A DNA stretch of 6,470 nucleotides. Origin: an uncultured Candidatus Melainabacteria bacterium (lineage in GTDB: Bacteria; Cyanobacteriota; Vampirovibrionia; Gastranaerophilales; Gastranaerophilaceae). Shown one piece after another: positions 1 through 4,671 of the stretch (position 1 is the first letter of the stretch; every line of letters begins with the position of its first letter). The stretch spans positions 1 through 6,470 of the forward strand of contig CALAFU010000175.1 of NCBI GenBank assembly GCA_937891325.1, written 5' to 3'. A program made the translations under genes and the position numbers. The notes beneath the pieces were generated by a model, which was given only the letters and a program-made list of their open reading frames with translations, did not search any database and was not told the origin of the DNA.

Positions 1-12
1 TATTTTTTTTAA

Positions 13-2124
13 CTATTTTACCAAAGGTAAAGTAACCGTAAAGGTTGTAACTTTATTCTTTGAAGTGTATCCAATTGTACCGTGCATTTTGTCAGCAAGA
101 AGTTTAGAGATAGCAAGTCCTAAGCCAACACTTGTATTTTGCGGATTAGATTTTTCATCTATTTGCTTAAACCTGTTAAAAATACTATCTTCCATGCCTG
201 CAGGAATTTCAACACCGGTATTTGTGATAGTTACAATAATATCTTTTTTCTTGACCTTTGCGCTTATTGGAATTGTTTCACCAAAACTTGAGAACTTATA
301 TGCATTTGAAATTAGGTTAGAAAAAAGTTGTAAAAGTTTTTCACTGTCAACTTTTGCGCATTCATTTTCTAATTCAATTTCAGGAATAATTTTTACATCA
401 AATGCCGTTGTAGGCTTTTCTGTTGTCTTCATTGCTTCTAGCAGAATCGGTTTAACTTCTTGTTTTGATAAGTTTAACTTTATTGTATTAGCCTCTAATC
501 CTTCAAGTTCAAGAATATTACTGATTAATGTTGTTAATTTTGTTGTATTCTTTTTGGCAATTTTTAACATTTCCGCACAAGACACATCAACATTTCCGAC
601 TAAACCATTCAGAATCAAGTCAATACTTCCACCGATAGAAGTTAAAGGAGTTCTAAGTTCGTGGCTTATAATTGAAAGGAATTGATTTTTCAAATTATCC
701 ATCATAACTTGAGCTGTTACATCTTTGTTAAATCCTGTTATCGCTATAACGTTGCCTTTTTCATCAAAAACAGGGCTTTTAAAACTTTCAAACCAAAGTT
801 CTTTACCGTCTCTGACTACTTTTCTAATACTTCTGAAAGGCTTTTTGTTTTTAATAACCTCTAAATCTTCCGCTTGATAAGAGGAAGCTACGTCATAAGG
901 TTCAAAATCAAAATCATCATGTCCTAAGATTTGTTCTCTTGTTAATCCACAAGTAAGAAACTCATCATTTACTGCCAAAAACTTTCCGTTTACGTCTTTT
1001 AAAAATGCACTTGCTGGAAGGTTATCAAGCAAGGCTTTTTCTCGCAATGCATTGATATTGGCTTTTTCTGTAAGTTTAATTTTATTGATAGCAGTATTAA
1101 CTTGTTTACCGCATAGATTAAAAACTTTTACATCTTCTTCTGTCCAAATGGTATCTGTCGTATATTTACCCATTACAACAACAGCAACAGTATCCTCGGT
1201 TCTATTAAAAATAGTTGTCATTGCTGAGATTAAACCGATTTTATTATATGCCTCTCTTATAAATTCGGGGATATCGTAGGAGTTTATACTATTAAAAGTA
1301 ACCTCTTCATTTTGTTTGAATACAATATCACTCCAGAAAGTCATAATATTTTCTGTCATTTCTTTTGGCAAAACCTCTGAAATAGACTTGATTGACTTAT
1401 CTGTTTTCAACTCTTGCATAATGTTGTAAGAGCCATTTTTATTAAACTCAACAATTAAAATTCTGTCCGCATTAAAGAATTTCATAATTTTTTTGCAAAT
1501 TGAATTGTACAACTTATCTTTGGATAGCGTATTCTCAACGATGTTAACCAAAGATAAAATAAATTCTTTTTTATCAATTTCTTTTTGCAATTGATATTTT
1601 GAATATGCGGTTTCTGAAATAGTTTCTGCAACTAAAGCCAGAATCTTCATTGCTTTTTTTGCATCTTCTATTTTTATCTTCTTGATTTTTTTTGATGCAG
1701 ATAAATATTCCTCTTTATCTTTAATTTCAAGTTTTTCCGCTAAATTCAGAATATCTTTATCACTCAATTTTTCAGTAGAAAACTGACCGCCCATAATCGC
1801 TCCCAAGTATTTGCCATTCGCAAATACAGGAATTGCCATATCGACTAACCCTGCATGACATTTATAAATAGTTGGTTTACCTGTTTTTTCAATATTTTTC
1901 CAAGCATTTTTATCGCATTCCTCGCAAAGTTTGCAACCAATACTTGAATTTCGTGTCATTGTACAAAATTTCGTCATCGGAATATGTGCAATAACTTTAC
2001 TTTCATCGACACAGTTGCAACCAAACCCAAAAGTTTTATGGAAAGTTTTCAATACCCTTTCCACTGTTTTTTTATCAACTAAATCAGATAAAATAACTTT
2101 TGAGTTGTTTGTTTTTTTTGTCAT
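13..2124 (-). CDS. PocR-GAF-PAS sensor histidine kinase, cytosolic
   Basis: This is a complete 703-residue signal-transducing kinase, expected to autophosphorylate a histidine and pass the phosphate to a response regulator. Residues about 10-175 form a PocR ligand-sensing domain, with a cysteine cluster (C36, C38, C54, C64, C67, C70, C89), the stretch YKCHAGLVDMAIPV and a downstream YLGAIMGGQ. Residues about 185-350 look like GAF and about 360-472 like PAS (FLKDVNGKFLAVND, then WFESFKSPVFDEKGN). HisKA follows with SHELRTPL, phospho-acceptor His488. The HATPase domain has its N box at NLISNAYK (N607), an F box (FNRF, 649-652) and a G2 box GLGL (667-670). The G1 box is odd: NTGVEIP (635-641) where DTGxGIP is usual. 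No membrane segment is visible, so it should sense an intracellular signal. PocR domains are proposed to bind small hydrocarbon derivatives such as diols; the ligand here is unknown. The start ATG has only a weak upstream GAG as a ribosome binding site. No partner regulator is in the window. Confidence 0.93.
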   Translation of the reverse strand: MTKKTNNSKVILSDLVDKKTVERVLKTFHKTFGFGCNCVDESKVIAHIPMTKFCTMTRNSSIGCKLCEECDKNAWKNIEKTGKPTIYKCHAGLVDMAIPVFANGKYLGAIMGGQFSTEKLSDKDILNLAEKLEIKDKEEYLSASKKIKKIKIEDAKKAMKILALVAETISETAYSKYQLQKEIDKKEFILSLVNIVENTLSKDKLYNSICKKIMKFFNADRILIVEFNKNGSYNIMQELKTDKSIKSISEVLPKEMTENIMTFWSDIVFKQNEEVTFNSINSYDIPEFIREAYNKIGLISAMTTIFNRTEDTVAVVVMGKYTTDTIWTEEDVKVFNLCGKQVNTAINKIKLTEKANINALREKALLDNLPASAFLKDVNGKFLAVNDEFLTCGLTREQILGHDDFDFEPYDVASSYQAEDLEVIKNKKPFRSIRKVVRDGKELWFESFKSPVFDEKGNVIAITGFNKDVTAQVMMDNLKNQFLSIISHELRTPLTSIGGSIDLILNGLVGNVDVSCAEMLKIAKKNTTKLTTLISNILELEGLEANTIKLNLSKQEVKPILLEAMKTTEKPTTAFDVKIIPEIELENECAKVDSEKLLQLFSNLISNAYKFSSFGETIPISAKVKKKDIIVTITNTGVEIPAGMEDSIFNRFKQIDEKSNPQNTSVGLGLAISKLLADKMHGTIGYTSKNKVTTFTVTLPLVK

Positions 2125-2148
2125 ATAAAGATCTCAAATTTGTAAACT

Positions 2149-2184
2149 TCACTTTATCGTATAACAAAAATTTGAAAAATTCAA
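2149..2184 (-). promoter_or_regulatory. Putative promoter of the sensor kinase
   Basis: Reading the minus strand, TTGAAT (2184-2179) lies 17 bases upstream of TACGAT (2161-2156), a plausible -35/-10 pair. An overlapping alternative -10 is TATACG, preceded by TGT. Transcription would start near 2149, giving a leader of about 25 bases. The -35 lies inside a small perfect inverted repeat, TTGAA-AAA-TTCAA (2172-2184), which could be an operator but is short enough to be chance in AT-rich DNA. Confidence 0.4.
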
Positions 2185-2217
2185 CTAAAACACACTAAAT
2201 TTCTTGTTTATTTGCCT

Positions 2218-2246
2218 CTTCCATTTTTTTTATAAGTTGCTATAAT
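2218..2246 (+). promoter_or_regulatory. Extended -10 promoter for the 2253 gene
   Basis: TGC followed directly by TATAAT (2238-2246) is a perfect match to the extended -10 consensus TGnTATAAT. The best -35 at a 17-base spacing is CTTCCA (2218-2223), only three of six matches, which is tolerable for an extended -10 promoter. The expected first transcribed base is about 2253, the A of the ATG. Confidence 0.55.
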
Positions 2247-2252
2247 AAGAGT

Positions 2253-2705
2253 ATGGCAGTAGTAATTGTGACATCAATAGTATTAATATTTTTGGTTGTG
2301 TTATCTTTCTTTGGTATAGCACTTTCTCAGATGACTTTCTTTAGTGCATTTCCAAGGACTGCAGCTTACGGAGACCCTAACAAATTAAGATATATACACC
2401 TAAAAGGGTTCTTCTTTATAATTTCAAACGACCTTTTTGGTAATGATGTTATTTACCAAAACGAAGCATCAAATATGATGTTTCAATATAACTTAAAACC
2501 AACAATGAATCCCGCTGAAATATTGAATTCAAAAAAAGATTTGAATATAGAAATTTTAGACACTGTCAAAAACGAAACAATGTCATACACTGTACCTCAC
2601 AGCGCAAAAGCTCAAGCAATCAGATTTTTCACTGCATATAGAGATTTAATGCAAAGAATTCACGCTCACAAAATGAACGTTCAAACAAATTCTGAAAATA
2701 AATAA
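2253..2705 (+). CDS. Uncharacterised single-pass membrane protein
   Basis: I do not recognise this 150-residue protein. Residues 2-26 (start MAVVIVTSIVLIFLVV) form one strongly hydrophobic helix with no charged residue before it, so it reads as a membrane anchor rather than a cleaved signal peptide. The basic residues that follow (R35, K44, R46, K51) suggest that the C-terminal part faces the cytoplasm. A second short hydrophobic patch, GFFFIISNDLF (52-62), is too short to be a clear second helix. The rest is polar, lacks cysteine and shows no catalytic motif. The ATG is the first possible ATG, GTG or TTG start after an in-frame stop at 2196-2198. The next Met (M27) would remove the whole membrane helix and has no ribosome binding site. 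The gene sits divergent to the kinase and 78 bases upstream of gltX, which has its own promoter signals. Confidence 0.75.
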   Translation: MAVVIVTSIVLIFLVVLSFFGIALSQMTFFSAFPRTAAYGDPNKLRYIHLKGFFFIISNDLFGNDVIYQNEASNMMFQYNLKPTMNPAEILNSKKDLNIEILDTVKNETMSYTVPHSAKAQAIRFFTAYRDLMQRIHAHKMNVQTNSENK

Positions 2706-2720
2706 TATTTTTTAAAAATA

Positions 2721-2759
2721 TTGTGTCAAAAACCTTGTTCATGAGATAATTAAATTATC
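2721..2759 (+). promoter_or_regulatory. gltX promoter with overlapping palindrome
   Basis: TGA followed by GATAAT (2742-2750) is an extended -10 element. A weak -35, TTGTGT (2721-2726), lies 18 bases upstream. The start should fall near 2757, giving a leader of about 27 bases. A perfect inverted repeat with 7-base arms, GATAATT-A-AATTATC (2745-2759), covers the -10 and the expected start point, so it could be an operator; arms this short and AT-rich may also be chance. Confidence 0.45.
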
Positions 2760-2762
2760 AGA

Positions 2763-2776
2763 AGAAGGAAAGAAGG
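2763..2776 (+). promoter_or_regulatory. Ribosome binding site of gltX, duplicated purine motif
   Basis: AGAAGG at 2771-2776 lies 7 bases before the gltX ATG and supports that start. The same six bases occur 8 bases earlier (2763-2768), so the leader holds two tandem near-copies (AGAAGGAA, AGAAGGTA). Only the second is at normal spacing. Confidence 0.6.
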
Positions 2777-2783
2777 TAAATTT

Positions 2784-4247
2784 ATGTCAGATGTAAGAGT
2801 TAGAATTGCACCATCACCAAGTGGAAACCTTCACGTTGGTACTGCAAGAACAGCTTTGTTTAACTATTTATACGCTAAAAAAGTTGGCGGTAAATTCGTT
2901 TTAAGAATTGAAGACACAGATGCAGAGCGTACAAGCCAAGCATATATTGATAATATTTTTGATAGCTTAAAAGCATTAGGCTTAAATTGGGACGAAGGTC
3001 CTGATGTAGGCGGTCCTTATGGTCCTTACACTCAATCAGAAAGATTTGATATTTATCCAAAATACATTCAAATCTTGTTAGAAAAAGGCTTTGCTTATGA
3101 ATGTTTCTGCACACCTGAAGAACTAGAAGCAGAAAAAGAAGAAGCTACAAAAAATAAAAAGGCTTATGTATATTCTAAAAAATGCGAAAACTTGAATGAT
3201 ATTGAAAAAGACAGACTGAGAGCAGAAGGCAGAAAACCTGCAATCCGTTTCTCTGTTGAAAAAGCAACAAAAGCCTTCCACAATTCATCAATTATTCACT
3301 TTGATGACCTTGTAAAAGGCGATTTACACCAAGATACAAACTTAATTGGTGACTTCGTAATTATGAAATCTAATGGCGCACCAACATACAACTTTGCCGT
3401 TGTAATTGATGATATGTTGATGAAAATTTCACACATCATTCGTGGTGAAGACCATATTTCTAACACCTTCAAACAAATCTTAATCTATGAAGCATTAGGT
3501 GCTGAAGTTCCAAGATTTGGTCACTTAGGTATGATTTTAGCTCCAGATAGAAGCAAACTTTCAAAACGTCATGGTGCAACTGCCGTTTCTGAATTCGTTG
3601 AAAAAGGTTACTTAACAGACGCTTTAATCAACTTCGTAGCATTACTAGGTTGGGCTCCATCTGACGGAAACGAAATTAAAACAGTTGACGAAATCGCTCA
3701 AGACTTTAGAATTAACGAAGTTTCATCTTCAAACTCTATCTTTGAATACGACAAATTAAATTGGATGAACAGCCAATATATCAAGAAACTTGATATTAAC
3801 GACTTAAAAGAAAGATTGAAACCGTTCCTAACTAAATACGATTTATCAACAATGACAGATGAACAATATACTCACATGGTTGAAATCACAAGAGACCCAT
3901 TAACAATCCTTTCTGATATCACAGATGCTGTTTCTTACTTCTTTGGCGAAGATGTAGAAGTTGACCCAGAAGTTCAAACAACAGTTCTTGATACAGAAGT
4001 TTCTCAAGATGTTCTAAAAACATTTGCTGAACAAGCTAAAGATTGGGAATGGACAGAAGAAAATCTACACGAAAAACTTGAAGAATTCCGCGGTTTCTAC
4101 AAAGAAAAAGGCGTAAAAGCAAAAGTTACAATGTGGGCTATCAGAGCTGCCGTTACAGGTAGAACTCGTGGTGCTGATATGGTTGGTACTCTTGTTATCC
4201 TTGGTAAAGACAAAACTTTACACCGCGTAGCTAAAGCTATTAAATAA
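2784..4247 (+). CDS. gltX: Glutamyl-tRNA synthetase
   Basis: This enzyme charges tRNA with glutamate, using ATP, in the cytoplasm. The 487-residue length is normal for bacterial GluRS. The class I signatures are present: the HIGH motif as HVGT (17-20) in APSPSGNLHVGT, and KMSKS as KLSKR (258-262). RIEDTD (41-46) and RGEDH (220-224) are also present. The zinc site is kept as C107-x-C109-x24-C134 with Tyr130, matching the spacing of the E. coli site; the residue equivalent to its His127 is Asn136. The anticodon-binding part covers about 330-487. The N-terminal sequence resembles cyanobacterial GluRS. Whether it charges tRNA-Glu only, or also tRNA-Gln for later amidation, cannot be decided from this window. 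It has its own promoter and ribosome binding site, so it is probably a separate transcription unit; read-through into the 96-residue gene 74 bases downstream is possible. Confidence 0.97.
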   Translation: MSDVRVRIAPSPSGNLHVGTARTALFNYLYAKKVGGKFVLRIEDTDAERTSQAYIDNIFDSLKALGLNWDEGPDVGGPYGPYTQSERFDIYPKYIQILLEKGFAYECFCTPEELEAEKEEATKNKKAYVYSKKCENLNDIEKDRLRAEGRKPAIRFSVEKATKAFHNSSIIHFDDLVKGDLHQDTNLIGDFVIMKSNGAPTYNFAVVIDDMLMKISHIIRGEDHISNTFKQILIYEALGAEVPRFGHLGMILAPDRSKLSKRHGATAVSEFVEKGYLTDALINFVALLGWAPSDGNEIKTVDEIAQDFRINEVSSSNSIFEYDKLNWMNSQYIKKLDINDLKERLKPFLTKYDLSTMTDEQYTHMVEITRDPLTILSDITDAVSYFFGEDVEVDPEVQTTVLDTEVSQDVLKTFAEQAKDWEWTEENLHEKLEEFRGFYKEKGVKAKVTMWAIRAAVTGRTRGADMVGTLVILGKDKTLHRVAKAIK

Positions 4248-4280
4248 CCAAGTTAGGCAATTATAAAATTTGCAAATAAT

Positions 4281-4319
4281 AAATATACTCTCTTTTGTAT
4301 AACAAAGGAGGGTATATTT
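4281..4319 (+). promoter_or_regulatory. Hairpin sequestering the Shine-Dalgarno of the 4322 gene
   Basis: Bases 4281-4297 can pair with 4303-4319 in RNA without a bulge: 17 pairs, two of them G-U (4289 with 4311, 4293 with 4307), closing on the five-base loop UAUAA. The 3' arm contains the full Shine-Dalgarno sequence AAAGGAGGG (4304-4312), and the stem ends two bases before the ATG at 4322. Both mismatches of the DNA palindrome are G-U in RNA, which suits an RNA structure better than a protein-binding DNA palindrome. It could hold translation off until melted or bound. Another reading is that it helps terminate gltX transcripts, since five T residues (4317-4321) follow the GC-containing part. 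Confidence 0.6.
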
Positions 4320-4321
4320 TT

Positions 4322-4612
4322 ATGGATAACATTAACAAAACAATTTATGAAATCGTTGCAGAAAGCGATAGCAACAGAATTACAGTATTTACAAATCACC
4401 TGAAAATTGACGGATTTGTCTATCAATGTGATGGCAAGTGCAAAGAAGTTGCAAACGGAATGTTAACCCTAAACGATGCAGTTGTATGCAGAATTGATGA
4501 CTACTGTTCTTGTGACGAAGATGAATGTACTTGTAATGATATTGCCTGTTTCAAATATGATTGGTTAAATATTATGCATTCAAAAATTGTTTCGTTTAGC
4601 GTTTTAAAATAA
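4322..4612 (+). CDS. Uncharacterised cysteine-rich small protein, possibly Sm-like
   Basis: I do not recognise this 96-residue protein as a named family. It has eight cysteines (C36, C40, C56, C62, C64, C69, C71, C76). The last five sit in an acidic stretch CSCDEDECTC (62-71) plus C76, which looks able to bind a metal. Around that cluster the pattern of alternating hydrophobic residues recalls an Sm/Hfq-like barrel: RITVFTNHLKIDGFVYQ (19-35) and MLTLNDAVVC (47-56) before the insert, and WLNIMHSKIVSFSVL (81-95) after it. That fold assignment is inference. It has no membrane segment or signal peptide. The ATG at 4322 is chosen because AAAGGAGGG ends 9 bases upstream; an in-frame TTG at 4295 lies upstream of that site, inside the hairpin. 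I see no convincing promoter in the 74 bases after gltX, so it may depend on read-through. Confidence 0.85.
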   Translation: MDNINKTIYEIVAESDSNRITVFTNHLKIDGFVYQCDGKCKEVANGMLTLNDAVVCRIDDYCSCDEDECTCNDIACFKYDWLNIMHSKIVSFSVLK

Positions 4613-4646
4613 AAAAAGAAGGGGCGAAGCTGTTGGCTTCGCCCCT
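4609..4646 (-). terminator. Intrinsic terminator of the acyl-CoA synthetase gene, possibly bidirectional
   Basis: An 11-base perfect stem (4620-4630 pairing with 4636-4646, arm AGGGGCGAAGC) closes a five-base loop. Read on the minus strand, the stem is followed by a T-rich tract (the A-run at 4611-4617 on the plus strand), the classic form, and it begins 25 bases after the stop codon of the 4672 gene. On the plus strand it starts 8 bases after the stop of the 4322 gene but is followed only by TAAATTATAT, so it would be a weaker terminator in that direction. The U-tract overlaps the stop codon of the plus-strand gene, so the two convergent genes share the site. Confidence 0.88.
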
Positions 4647-4671
4647 AAATTATATATAATCTTAAAGATTA

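Noticed and set aside
65..864. Open frames on the plus strand across the kinase gene
   Set aside because: They lie antisense to a well-supported gene with recognisable domains and show no family motifs or ribosome binding sites of their own.
2704..2722. Perfect AT-only inverted repeat (9-base arms, one-base centre) after the 2253 gene, as a terminator
   Set aside because: It has no GC pairs, no usable loop and no T-run after it, so it is unlikely to terminate transcription; such repeats are expected in AT-rich spacers.
4276..4303. TATAAC at 4298-4303 as a -10 element for the 4322 gene
   Set aside because: No -35 lies at workable spacing (TTGCAA is 22 bases away), and transcription would start inside the Shine-Dalgarno sequence; the bases are better explained as the hairpin loop and closing stem.
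4295..4321. TTG start giving a nine-residue longer version of the cysteine-rich protein
   Set aside because: The TTG lies upstream of the AAAGGAGGG site and inside the hairpin; the ATG at 4322 has ideal spacing to that site.
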